64,000 bases of DNA, from NCBI RefSeq assembly GCF_004795015.1, contig NZ_SSBI01000033.1, positions 26,711-90,710 on the forward strand. Reading direction: 5' to 3'. Position numbers and translations under genes: made by a program. Origin of the DNA: Streptomyces sp. A1277. GTDB taxonomy: Bacteria > Actinomycetota > Actinomycetes > Streptomycetales > Streptomycetaceae. The notes under the pieces are model-generated. The model was not told where the DNA came from, ran no database searches, and worked only from the letters and a program-made list of their open reading frames with translations. How positions within the stretch are numbered: position 1 is the first letter of the stretch; the number at the start of each line of letters is the position of its first letter. Shown here piece by piece: positions 44,601 through 47,800 of this stretch.

Positions 44601-44717
44601 GCGCCGGGCATGGGCCTCGGCGACCTCACGGACGACGACGAGACCGACGCACTCGAGTCGGCAACGGCTGACGAACTCTTCAAAATGATCGACGGCGAAT
44701 TTGGTGGGACGTCTTGA
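20643..44717 (+). CDS. PKS-3: giant five-module type I polyketide synthase (8,024 aa)
   Basis: A very large bacterial protein carrying five elongation modules. The GTG start is the only suitable start, because residues 1-32 then form the usual N-terminal docking helix (NEDKLRDYLK). Modules: M1 KS-AT-KR-ACP (33-1499), M2 KS-AT-KR-ACP (1519-3009), M3 KS-AT-DH-ACP with no KR (3027-4299), M4 KS-AT-KR-ACP (4321-5837), M5 KS-AT-DH-ER-KR-ACP (5858-7919), then a docking tail to 8024. AT signatures predict malonyl except M4, which is methylmalonyl. Odd points: M3 has a variant DH and a GFTSL carrier motif; the M5 KR has Gly at the catalytic Ser position; the M5 ACP is two residues short. The start is preceded by a hairpin that covers the ribosome binding site. 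Its stop overlaps the start of PKS-4 by four bases. Confidence 0.98.
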   Translation: MNEDKLRDYLKWTTADLHETRKRLREVEDAAREPIAIIAMNCRFPGGVRSSDDLWQLVVDGVDAMSPVPRDRGWDLNLPGVGPETQGGFLEGVGDFDAALFGISPREALAMDPQQRLLLEVVWESLERAGIAPMSTKGEKVGVFMGGSPSRYDILLGADEGVDGYIMTGSAGSVLSGRISYALGLEGPAVTVDTACSSSLVALHLAAQSLRAGECELALTGSAAIMSTPGAFVEFERQGGLAGDGRCKAFSDDADGTGWGEGVGVLVLERLSDARRNGHQVLAVVRGSAVNQDGASNGLTAPNGPSQQRVIRQALANARLSSADVDAVEAHGTGTKLGDPIEAQALLATYGQDRPADQPLWLGSVKSNIGHTQAAAGVAGVMKMVLAMRHGLLPKTLYAQTPSSHVDWSEGAVELLDRARYWAPGDRPRRAGVSAFGVSGTNAHVILEEAPAVEEAPVVEEAPDAEQEPVAPALALPVVPWLVSAKTAAGVAEQVRRLTSGVEGRDAADIGLSLATTRTALEHRAVVLGTDTEELRARLGEQPAPVEARGGRTGFVFSGQGGQRVGMGRELAEAFPVFAAALDEVCGHFDGLREVMFTDAEALQSTGWAQPALFAVEVALFRLVESWGVRPDYLVGHSVGELAAAHVAGVFPLADACRLVAARAGLMQALPAGGAMWAVRATPDEVTPLLVEGVSVAAVNAPCQVVVSGTREAVEAVASGFEGRQGRWLDVSHAFHSSLMDPMLAEFATAAGTLTYGTPDIPIVSTLTGELREELTASYWVDQVRGTVRFADAVARLKALGVTRLVELGPDASLVGAVGEASDDAVFAVSMLRRDRPEGPTAVTALTRFWAEGGSVDWAAFFAPTGAQIVDLPTYAFQHQRFWPGVQREPVVASAADAVFWDAVERGDDELFASEFGVDVGAPLRETLPAFSAWQRRRREREATDRLRYEVSWAPLQSAAVDVSGGGWLLVESAGVEDAWADALAEGLAERGGQATRLRLGSGDLERSALAARLSEFAGHACVVSFLGQDESGSGGVAASAVLVQALGDAGVVCPVWWVTSGAVSSGPGDAVSHPVRAGVWGLGRVVALEEPGRWGGLVDVPEEVSQGAVGRLVEVLAGGYGDEDEVAVRGGAVLGRRLAPASAWSGDAVWSPSGTVLVSGGTGVLGARVARWVVERGAERVVLISRRGLEAEGAPELRDGLRELGAEVDVVACDVAVRGEVEALFERFDVSAVVHTAGVLDDGVVDGLTPDRVAGVWNAKAAGAWNLHHASLGRELDAFVLFSSAAGVWGGAGQGAYAAANAALDGLVEFRRAQGLTGSSIGWGPWAEGGMADDATVLARMGRGGVRPLDPDTALNVLGSASGCVAVADVDWERFVPGMTALRANRLWDEVAPRSTTTTEPRTAAGELKERFAGLAPAARRAKFMESVRGLAATVLGFEEPTAIGVSTAFRDLGLDSLMAVELRNALTTASGLKLPSTLVFDFPSVEALTDELLSRLFGADEEPAAPGVVPVRQAVSDDPVVVVGMGCRLPGGADSPEGLWRLLAEGTDALGAFPADRGWEQIGLAGGDYAQVGGFLEGAADFDPGLFGISPREALAMDPQQRLLLEVVWESLEQSGVAPSSLRGLPVGVFAGTNGQDYPALLALAGESGDGYGGTGSSGSVLSGRVSYALGLEGPAVTIDTACSSSLVAMHLAAQALRSGECDLALAGGVTIMSTPGAFIEFERQGGLAGDGRCKAFSDDADGTGWGEGVGVLVLERLSDARRNGHQILAVVRGSAVNQDGASNGLTAPNGPSQQRVIRQALATAGLTAAEVDAVEAHGTGTKLGDPIEAQALLATYGQDRPADQPLWLGSIKSNIGHTQAAAGVAGVMKMILAMRHEILPQSLHVGTPSSHVDWSEGAVELLDRARDWAAGDRPRRAGVSAFGVSGTNAHVIIEEPPALTQSVAVSDVVLPVVPWLVSAKTAAGVAEQARRLATGVEGLDAIDVGLSLATTRAALEHRAVVLGADSEELRMRLSEQLVPVVARDGLTGFVFSGQGGQRLGMGRELAEAFPVFATALDEVCGHFDGLREVMFTDAESLKNTGWAQPALFAVEVALFRLVESWGVHPDYLVGHSVGELAAAHVAGALSLADACRLVAARAKLMQALPTGGAMWAVRATPDEVTPLLVDGVSVAAVNAPGQVVVSGTREAVEAVALDFEGRQARWLEVSHAFHSALMDPMLSEFSAAAAALSYDTPRIPIVSTLTAEPVTEFTASYWADQVRGTVRFADAVTQLKALGVTRFLELGPDASLVGAIGETDEDAFAVAALNRKQPEPTTAITTLARLWADGADVDWAAFYAPTGARTTSLPTYAFQHQRYWPRAQLRPAEPAGGGADAAFWEIVEGGDPEAFTRSLGLAPDADPGRVLEALSAWQRRRSEGAGVDRLGYRIDWTPTGPANSTAASGNWLIVEPDAAEAGAPWAGAVAEELAARGARVTRLRLDAGDLDRAALAARLAEFAGSAESAVRTRLVSFLGQDEREHPGRPGLTFGLTATTTLVQALADADVDALVWSVTSGAVSVGAGDELAHPARAAVWGLGRVVALEEPERWGGLVDVPERPAGSAVARLVEVLAGGADGEDQLAVRGGAVLGRRLVPASLSPESTDAGWTPSGTVLITGGTGALGGRLARWAVDRGARHLALVSRRGEEAPGAAELRAELEARGVTVTFAGCDLADRTSLASALDRIEAAGPAIRSVFHAAGLTEGVALGETDADSLAAMLGAKAAGAANLDALLGDRDLDAFVLYSSIAATWGSGGQSGYAAANAYLDALATRRRGQGRAATSVAWGPWDGGGMAAAEGAQDDLRRRGLPALSPDDAMAALESALSAGEPAVSVVDVDWDRFLPTFTLRRPSALFAAFDTARTADHGNGRATDDGNDTAARLREQLRDLDGRERRRHVLALVRGEAAAVLGHASAAAIEPEHAFRELGFDSLTAVEFRDRLRVATGLSLSATLVFDHPTSAVLADFLVDRLLGTEQRPEQVEAAHAVLDEPVAIVSMGCRFPGGATDPQSLWQLISGAADAITPFPTDRGWDLEALDAAGSAFTREGGFLSGAADFDAAFFGISPREALAMDPQQRLLLEVAWESLERAGIAPLSLKGDKVGVFVGAGSSGYLSQVNDVPDGVGGHLITGNSGSVLSGRISYALGLEGPAVTVDTACSSSLVALHLAVQALRSGECSLALAGGATVIAGPDAFIDFAHQGGLATDGRCKAFSDDADGTGWSEGVGLLLVERLSDAQRNGHQVLAVVRGTAVNQDGASNGLTAPNGPSQQRVIRQALANSGLTGADVDAVEAHGTGTSLGDPIEAQALLATYGQDRPADRPLWLGSVKSNIGHTQAAAGVAGIMKMVLALHHAELPRTLYADTPSSHVDWTAGAVELLAEARQWPRGERPRRAGVSAFGVSGTNAHVIVEEAPAREPEPEAASDTTLPVVPWAVSARSAEGLAAQAGRLADAVAGLDAADIGLSLLTTRSPLEHRAVVLGGDAGELRTRLDALAAGEPTPGQVSGISRDGLTGFVFSGQGGQRVGMGRELAEAFPVFATALDEVCEYFDGLREVMFTDAEALKNTGWAQPALFAVEVALFRLVESWGVRPDYLVGHSVGELAAAHVAGVFSLADACRLVAARAGLMQALPAGGAMWAVRATLDEVTPLLVEGVSVAAVNAPGQVVLSGAREAVEAVANRLPDRQGRRLEVSHAFHSVLMDPMLPEFALAASGLTYDSPRIPIVSTLTAEPVTEFTASYWVDQVRGTVRFADAVTHLKSLGVTRFLELGPDATLIGAVDETYDGDALAVAALNRKQPEPATAVTALARLWADGADVDWGAFYAPTGARTVALPTYAFQHRRYWLDGGSGVVDAGALGAEPLKHPLLSAAVELSDGDGHVFTGRISARTHPWIAEHQVAGEAVFPGTGYVELAVRAGDHLACDRIDELVLEAPLVLPERQAVQLQVVVDTADAAGSRSFRISSRTGGRPWTRHASGVLGTAPGRQHAGLTAWPPAGATAVAIDGHYPARAENGFGYGQIYQGLTAVWRRDAELFAEVVLGDEFRGEADRFGLHPAVLDAALQALSYDESAAGAARLPFVWSGVTLHASGASLLRVAIAPGAADGAYTVTVADTSGEPVLTADALTLRPYDGTPFSAPAQGPTATAAPEADADAPAPRPSARRKAAAAVSGGGQALRDRLAALPRQEQRDALLEIVRRRASIVLEQPPTQAMNAELPFRELGFTSLTAVQLREALGEETGLRLPATLVFDYPTPRALVDHLRDELLGGDEPVTAPALRTRASTDLDDPIAIIGMSCRYPGGIHTAQDLWRLVAEGTDAISGFPTDRGWDLDALYDPDPDNPGTCYVHEGGFLHDASRFDAAFFGISPREAVSMDPQQRLLLETSWEAMEHAGFDVHSLRGSSTGVFAGVTYQDYGGLLAVAKESSEGFLGTGNSPSVLSGRVSYSFGLEGPAVTIDTACSSSLVALHSACQALREGDCTMALAGGVTVMSTPISLIEFSRQRALAEDGRSKPFSEDADGASWGEGVGMLLLERLSDARRNGHRVLAVVRGTAVNQDGASNGLTAPNGPSQQRVIRQALANSGLTGADVDVVEAHGTGTSLGDPIEAQAVLATYGQDRAEHDPLWLGSIKSNIGHAQAAAGVAGVIKMVQAMRHGVMPKSLHLGTPSSHVDWSAGAVELLAEAREWPRGEQPRRAGVSAFGMSGTNAHVILEEAPAPEAAEPVQSDSSSVVPWLLSGRSADALRGQAAVLGALADADPVSVGWSLATTRARFEHRAVVLGAYGAGLGALAGGEPSAGVVSGVAGPVGRSVFVFPGQGAQWVSMGARLLDESPVFAGVVAECEAAMSGLVDWSVTDVLRGAVSLERVDVVQPASFVVMVGLAAVWRSFGVVPAAVVGHSQGEIAAAYVAGALSLEDALRVVCVRSGAIAGLASGAGTMASVGAGVVQVEEILSAWGGRVSVAAVNGPSQVVVSGEVAAVEEAVARCVELGLRARRIAVDYASHSPAMDVLHDELATSLAGITPRAGTIPLLSTVTGEFIDGSGMDADYWVTNLRSQVRFAEAIEKLAAEGYGVFVEVSSHPVLSAAVQEIADEAVVTGSLRRDDGGLDRFLAGVAELWVHGVDVDWTTAFPEPRPALVDLPTYAFQRKHYWPEFDTEAPVVAEGGTAADREFWAAVERADAEALAGTLDAEASVIGPLLPALADWRRKQREQDTTDSWRYRVNWTPFAPADGERLTGAWLVVTSAGADDTDGPAPSWADSIADELTARGATVRPLRLDETAQDRAALTALLTETVETADEPTEFAGVVSLLAWDERDTDGLPGLPRGLALTAVLLQALGDAGIAAPLWSLTSGAVSAARWDTVTRPGQAAVWGLGRVAALEHPDRWGGLVDVPEEADARSARRLLNAMAAADEDQVALRASGLFGRRLVRAPHATDADTAWTPSGTVLITGGTGALGARMARWAAENGAAHLVLTSRRGAEAPGAPELARELEALGARVTLAACDMADREQVTALLGGLTDEAAPLTAVVHAAGVLADGILDALSPERIAQVMAPKAHAALLLDEATRALGVELDAFVLFASTAGIWGGPGQANYAAANAVLDALAERRRADGLAATSIAWGPWSDAGMADSAAVEARQRKGGVHSLAPESAVAVLRQAVGEGEATLTVASIDWAIYAPALTASRRSTLLDGIPEARSALETTSGDTTAGSPDSLAARLAGLTEAERERELLDLVRGHVAAVLGFAAPTDVEPARVFSDIGFDSLTAVELRNRLNSATGLRLPATLIFDHPTPTALTRLLRQELVGLADPAPAAPLPAGGGSGQDDDPIAIVGMSCRLPGGVSSPEELWRLVSEGVDAISDFPDDRGWDIDGVYDPDPDNAGTTYTRHGGFVQGISEFDATLFGINPREALSMDPQQRLLLETAWEATERAGIDPLSLSGSRTGMFAGSNGSDYGGLLIASPQGADGYFMTGNASSVLSGRVAYTLGLEGPAVTVDTACSSSLVALHLAAQALRGDECDLALAGGVTLISTPTPFVSFSRQHGLAVDGRCKAFSDDADGTGWAEGVGVLVLERLSDARRNGHQVLALVTGSATNQDGASNGLTAPNGPSQQRVIRQALATAGLTAAEVDAVEAHGTGTTLGDPIEAQALLATYGQDRPADRPLWLGSIKSNIGHTQAAAGVAGLIKMVLAMRHGELPVTLHVSEPSTHVDWSSGAVELLTEARPWPRGDRPRRAGVSSFGISGTNAHVIIEEAPAPAPAPAVTPDVTLPVVPWPVSMKTGPALTAQAERLAAGVNGRDAADVGLSLATTRAALDQRAVVIGADTDELRTALSALAAGEPTPHTVTGRARTSSTGFVFSGQGGQRLGMGQELAAVFPVFATALDEVCAHFDGLLDRPLREVVFTDAEALQSTGWAQPALFAVEVALFRLVESWGVRPDYLVGHSVGELAAAHVAGVFSLADACRLVAARAGLMQALPAGGAMWAVRATLDEVTPLLVDGVSVAAVNAPGQVVLSGTREAVEAVASGFEGRQGRRLDVSHAFHSPLMDPMLSDFTAAAGELTYDAPRIPIVSTLTAEPVTEFTASYWADQVRGTVRFADAVTHLKSLGVTRFLELGPDATLIGAVDETYDGDALAVAALNRKHFEPATAVTTLARLWADGADVDWGAFYAPTGARTVALPTYAFQHQSYWPKPPVSRAGDVTAAGLADAGHPLLGAAVALAGDDGRLFTARIGVRDLPWLADHEVMGTILFPGTGFLELAMRAADEVGCDRVEELTLAAPLVLPADGTVQLQLQIGAPDASGLRPLKLHARRDDAAPDAPWTLHATGLLGGGRPEAAYDLAAWPPPGAETIDVSDFYEMYRQGGFAYGPSFQGLRQAWRSGDEVFAEVALEGPHAEEAAAYGLHPPLLDAALQALTFLALDGSGRSRLPFSWSGVSLYAYGASSLRVRLAQAGPDALTLAIADGTGQPVAHVESLAMRQVSAAQLHSSSRTTAPQDIFRLDWKPVSLPEPGAATVTGRSWAVLGDESTGLDTLGLADALDARLVPGLDALGAEGTVPDVLFVPCTGAYPSGEVTAGTMAADTRSLTVRVLALLQRWLADSRYASARLVLVTSGAMTAGDPEGPGDPAAAAVWGLVRSAQSEEPGRFVLADLDRDTLTAGTAAGLFAALIESDEAQVVVRDGGIRAARLVRPAPDDTLLPPADTAAWRLDSTGRGSLANLTLAADPELLEPLGPDQVRVAVRAAGLNFRDVLNALDMYPGEPGPMGVEGAGVITEVGPDVTGFAPGDRVLGMFGKAFGPVSVADRRMIARMPEDWSFEQAASVPVVFLTAYYALVDLAGLKPGESVLVHAAAGGVGMAAAQLARHLGAEVFGTAGPAKHDTLRSLGIDDTHLASSRDLDFEEHFRTTAGAGGIDVVLNSLAREYVDASLRLLSGGGRFLEMGKTDVRTPESITEAHPGVAYAAFDLIEAGPERIGEMLTEVLRLIEAGALRPLPLATWDVRRAPEAYRHVSQARHIGKVVLTLPSRPDPDGTVLVTGGTGGLGHYVARHLVERHGVRNLLLTSRRGPQAEGAADLVAELEKLGARVRIEACDAADRDALARTLATVEKEHPLTAVVHVAGVVDDGVIPFLTPERLDTTLRPKADAALNLYELTKDSDLAAFVLFSGAAGTLGGAGQANYAAANAFLDEFARWARHRGVPAVALAWGPWIADRGMTGHLTDNDIARMEKAGLRPLDAQAGLALLDFALTADEAALLPMRLDTSPQAFTAGPVPPMLRHLAGAAAPRRTQAATATAPEPAAALAGRLRALPAADRADHLLDLVCGQAAAVLGHGSAEDIDPDEAFLGFDSLTAIELRNRMGVMTGTRLPATLVFDYPTPAALVDYLLAELLPDADPDDDTGGVPGPVADGSTALDEIDRLEQTLDRLAGAGAAGDDTVQRRLRALAEKWTAATGTATAAAPGMGLGDLTDDDETDALESATADELFKMIDGEFGGTS
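21984..22037 (+). repeat. In-frame 18-bp tandem repeat, three copies (EEAPxx)
   Basis: Three 18-bp units encode EEAPAV, EEAPVV and EEAPDA in the KS-to-AT linker of PKS-3 module 1. The repeat extends the common EEAP linker seen once after other KS domains, so it probably arose by local slippage. Confidence 0.85.
23293..24655 (+). repeat. KR block, copy 1 (PKS-3 module 1)
   Basis: Near-identical to 47574-48700 (from about 23530 onward) and to 51762-53150. Long runs, for example about 23820-24350, match the PKS-4 module 1 copy with little or no visible difference at a 24,044-base offset. It covers the KR structural and catalytic halves. Confidence 0.9.
25190..27720 (+). repeat. Malonyl KS-AT block, copy 1 (PKS-3 module 2)
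   Basis: Very similar to 49230-51745 and 53945-56450. The stretch from about 26030 to 26480 is almost identical to the PKS-4 module 2 copy at a 24,041-base offset. Shared peptide markers include LALAGESGDGYGGTGSSGS and PPALTQSVAVSDVV. Confidence 0.9.
25197..29670 (+). other. PKS-3 module 2: KS-AT(malonyl)-KR(A)-ACP
   Basis: KS Cys is at 25695-25697. AT 26736-27580 has GHSVG (26979-26993) and HAFH (27270-27281). The KR lacks LDD, has Trp eight residues before Tyr 29034-29036, and keeps Ser, so A-type is likely. ACP Ser is at 29547-29549. Its KS-AT is closely related at DNA level to PKS-4 module 2 and PKS-5 module 1, but its KR belongs to a different subfamily from theirs. Confidence 0.93.
29721..33540 (+). 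other. PKS-3 module 3: KS-AT(malonyl)-DH-ACP, no KR
   Basis: KS Cys is at 30225-30227. AT 31293-32130 has GHSVG (31536-31550) and HAFH (31827-31838). DH 32337-33145 retains HxxxGxxxxP (32433-32462) and catalytic Asp (32919-32921). The usual YGPxF is YGQIY (about 32802-32816). About 45 residues of Ala/Pro-rich linker then lead straight into an ACP; neither KR half is present. The ACP motif is GFTSL, with Thr (33414-33416) where the other ACPs have Asp, before Ser 33417-33419. Without a KR the expected beta position stays a ketone, and the DH has no hydroxyl to eliminate. Confidence 0.92.
33603..38155 (+). other. PKS-3 module 4: KS-AT(methylmalonyl)-KR(B-like)-ACP
   Basis: KS Cys is at 34119-34121. 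AT 35169-36030 has GHSQG (35427-35441) and YASH (35736-35747); this is the only methylmalonyl-type AT in PKS-3. The KR has LAD (37344-37352), which keeps the second Asp of LDD, so B-type is favoured; Ser and Tyr (37521-37523) are intact. ACP Ser is at 38028-38030. The AT block is a near-copy of PKS-2 module A, but the KR is not. Confidence 0.92.
34611..36398 (+). repeat. Methylmalonyl-AT block, copy 2 (PKS-3 module 4)
   Basis: Partner of 7810-9600. The preceding 5' KS and the following KR-ACP differ from those of PKS-2 module A, so only the AT-centred cassette is shared. Within it many codons end in G or T, unlike the C-rich wobble positions outside. Confidence 0.93.
38214..44400 (+). other. 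PKS-3 module 5: KS-AT(malonyl)-DH-ER-KR-ACP
   Basis: The only full reductive loop in the window. KS Cys is at 38733-38735. AT 39801-40650 has GHSVG and HAFH. DH 40863-41690 has HxxxGxxxxP (40959-40988), YGPSF and Asp 41457-41459. ER 42360-43305 has the NADPH motif AAAGGVG (~42777-42797). KR 43317-44000 has VDD and Tyr 43764-43766, but the Ser position (43725-43727) encodes Gly. The ACP has Ser 44271-44273 and lacks two residues before GFDSL. Normal output would be a methylene. If the KR is dead, the DH and ER would be idle and a ketone would remain. Confidence 0.93.
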
Positions 44718-44839
44718 GCGAGAACCGCGTTGTCAGCGCCGACGACGAGCAGCAGAAGCTGCTCGGCTACCTCAAGAAGGTCACCGGCGACCTCCGGCAG
44801 GCCCACCGCAGACTGCGGGAGATCGAGGCCGCGAGCACC
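44400..44839 (+). other. Docking junction PKS-3 C-tail / PKS-4 N-helix (second docking type)
   Basis: The PKS-3 tail has ALDEIDRLEQTLDRL followed by the terminal helix SATADELFKMIDGEFG. The PKS-4 N-terminus has QQKLLGYLKKVTGDLRQAHR. It is the same type as at the PKS-2/PKS-3 and PKS-4/PKS-5 junctions, so specificity must come from individual charged residues. Confidence 0.82.
44703..44717 (+). promoter_or_regulatory. PKS-3/PKS-4 overlap with TTG start and GGTGGGA ribosome site
   Basis: GGTGGGA (44703-44709) lies four bases before TTG 44714. The TTG overlaps the PKS-3 stop as TTGA, so ribosomes ending PKS-3 could restart directly. The start is chosen because it places the docking helix at the N-terminus and no ATG or GTG precedes that helix in frame. 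Confidence 0.6.
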
Positions 44840-47800
44840 GAGCCGATCGCCATCATCGGCATGGGCTGCCGGCTGCCCGGCGGCATCCGCTCCCCGCAGG
44901 AGCTGTGGCAGCTCCTCGACCGGGCCGGCGACGGCATGTCCACCTTCCCCGTCGACCGCGACTGGGACCTGGAACGGCTCTTCGGACCCGACTCCAGCCT
45001 GCCCGGCACCAGCCACGCCCGCGAAGGCGGCTTCACCTACGACGCCACCGAGTTCGACCCCGCCTTCTTCGGCCTCAGCCCCCGCGAAGCCCTCGCCATG
45101 GACCCGCAGCAGCGCATGCTGCTCCAGACCTCCTGGGAGGCATTCGAACACGCGGGCATCGACCCCACCGGTCTGAAGAACACCGACACCGGCGTCTTCG
45201 TCGGCGCGGCCTCCACCGGCTACGGATCGCATCTCACCGCACTCCCGCAGGGCGTCGAGGGCTACCTCCTCACCGGCAACTCCATGGCCGTCGCCTCCGG
45301 CCGCATCGCCTACACCCTCGGCCTCAAGGGCCCCGCCGTCACCGTCGACACGGCCTGCTCCTCCTCCCTGGTCGCGCTCCACATGGCCGTCCAGTCGCTG
45401 CGCTCCGGCGAGTGCTCCCTCGCCCTCGTCGGGGGCGTCACCGTGATGTCGACGCCCGGCATGTTCCTGGAGTTCAGCCGCCAGCAGGGCCTGTCGGCAG
45501 ACGGCCGCTGCAAGGCGTTCTCCGACGACGCCGACGGCACCGGCTGGTCCGAGGGCGCCGGCCTGCTCGTCCTGGGCCGCCTCTCCGACGCCGTCCGCGA
45601 CGGGCACCGCGTCCTGGCGGTGGTGCGCGGCACGGCCGTCAACCAGGACGGCGCGTCCAACGGCCTGACCGTGCCGAACGGTCCATCGCAGCAGCAGGTC
45701 ATCCGGGCCGCCCTGGAGAACGCCCGCCTGTCACCGGCGGACGTGGACGCGGTCGAGGCGCACGGCACGGGCACGAAACTGGGCGACCCGATCGAGGCGC
45801 AGGCACTCCTTGCCACATACGGGCGGAAGCGTCCTGCGGACCGGCCGCTGTGGCTGGGGTCGGTGAAGTCGAACATCGGGCACACGCAGGCCGCCGCCGG
45901 TGTCGCGGGCGTCATGAAGATGGTCCTCGCGATGCGGAACGAGACGCTGCCGAAGACCCTGTACGCGGACCAGCCCTCGACCCACGTCGACTGGGCGGCG
46001 GGCGAGGTGGAACTCCTGACGGAGGCCAAGGACTGGCCGCGCGGCGAACGCCCCCGCCGGGCGGGCATCTCGTCCTTCGGCATCAGCGGTACGAACGCCC
46101 ACGTCATCCTGGAAGAGGCACCCGCCCCGGAGGAGCAGGAGCCCGCAGGCACGGTGGTCCCGCCGGTGCTGCCCTGGCCCCTGTCCACCCGGCAGCCCGA
46201 GGCCCTTCCCGAGCTCGCCGCCCGCCTCCACGCGTCCCTGACCGCACACCCGGACACCCGCCCCCAGGACATCGGCCACACCCTGGCCACGGGCCGCGCC
46301 GCCTTCGAGCACCGGGCCGTGGTCCTGGCCCCCGACGCGGAATCGGCCCTCACCGACCTGGCCGCCCTCGCCACCGGCAACGCAACCGCCGGCCGCGTGG
46401 TCCAGGGCACGGCTGCGGGCCGCAGCAGCGGCGGACGCGGCCGGAGGCGCCTGGCCTTCGTGTTCTCGGGCCAGGGTGGCCAGCGGGTCGGCATGGGCCG
46501 GGAGTTGGCGGAGGCGTTCCCGGTGTTCGCGGCGGCGCTGGATGAGGTGTGCGCGCACTTCGACGGATTGCTCGACCGGCCGCTGCGCGAGGTGGTGTTC
46601 ACCGATGCGGAGGCGTTGAAGAGCACCGGTTGGGCGCAGCCGGCGTTGTTCGCGGTCGAGGTGGCGTTGTTCCGGCTGGTGGAGTCGTGGGGGGTGCGCC
46701 CGGACTACCTGGTCGGGCATTCGGTGGGTGAGCTGGCCGCCGCACACGTCGCCGGGGTGTTCTCGCTGGCCGATGCGTGCCGGTTGGTCGCTGCCCGTGC
46801 CGGTCTGATGCAGGCGCTTCCGGCCGGCGGTGCGATGTGGGCGGTACGGGCCACCCTGGACGAGGTCACTCCGCTGCTGGTGGAGGGCGCCTCGGTGGCG
46901 GCGGTGAACGCTCCGGGGCAGGTGGTGGTGTCGGGTACGCGCGAGGCGGTCGAAGCGGTGGCCTCGGGCTTCGAGGGCCGCCAGGGACGCCGGCTGGACG
47001 TCAGCCACGCCTTCCACTCGCCCCTGATGGACCCGATGCTCTCCGCATTCGCGGCAGCCGCCGGCAAGTTGACGTACGACGCCCCCCGCATCCCGATCGT
47101 CTCCACGCTGACGGGTGCGCCGGTCGCGGAGTTCACGGCGTCGTACTGGGTGGACCAGGTCCGAGGCGCGGTCCGCTTCGCCGACGCGGTCACCCACCTG
47201 AAGTCGCTCGGCGTCACCCGGTTCCTGGAGCTGGGCCCGGACGCCACGCTGACCGGTGCCATCGACGAGACGTGCGAGGGCGACGCCCTCACCCTGGCAG
47301 CGCTGAACCGGAAGCGGCCCGAGCCGGGCACGCCGGTGCGCGCCCTGGCCCAGCTGTGGGCAGACGGCCACCCGGTCGACTGGCACCACTTCTACGACGC
47401 CACGGACGCGCGGCCCACCGACCTGCCGACCTACCCCTTCGCCCGGGACCGCTACTGGATGCAGAACCCCGAAGGCGCCAAGGACCGGCGGCAGGAGCGG
47501 GACCCCGGGGACGGCCTGACCTACCAGGTGTCCTGGACGCCGTTGGGAGCCGTGGGCGCCGCCGGTGTCGATGTGACGGGTGGCGGCTGGCTGCTGGTCG
47601 AATCGGCGGGTGTGGAGGATGCGTGGGCGGATGCGCTCGCGGAGGGGCTGGCGGAGCGTGGCGGGGAGGTTGCTCGGCTGCGGCTTGGGTCCGGCGATCT
47701 GGAGCGGTCGGCGCTGGCGGCTCGGCTTTCGGAGTTTGCTGGTCACGCGCGTGTGGTGTCGTTCCTGGGTCAGGACGAGTCGGGGTCGGGTGGTGTTGCC

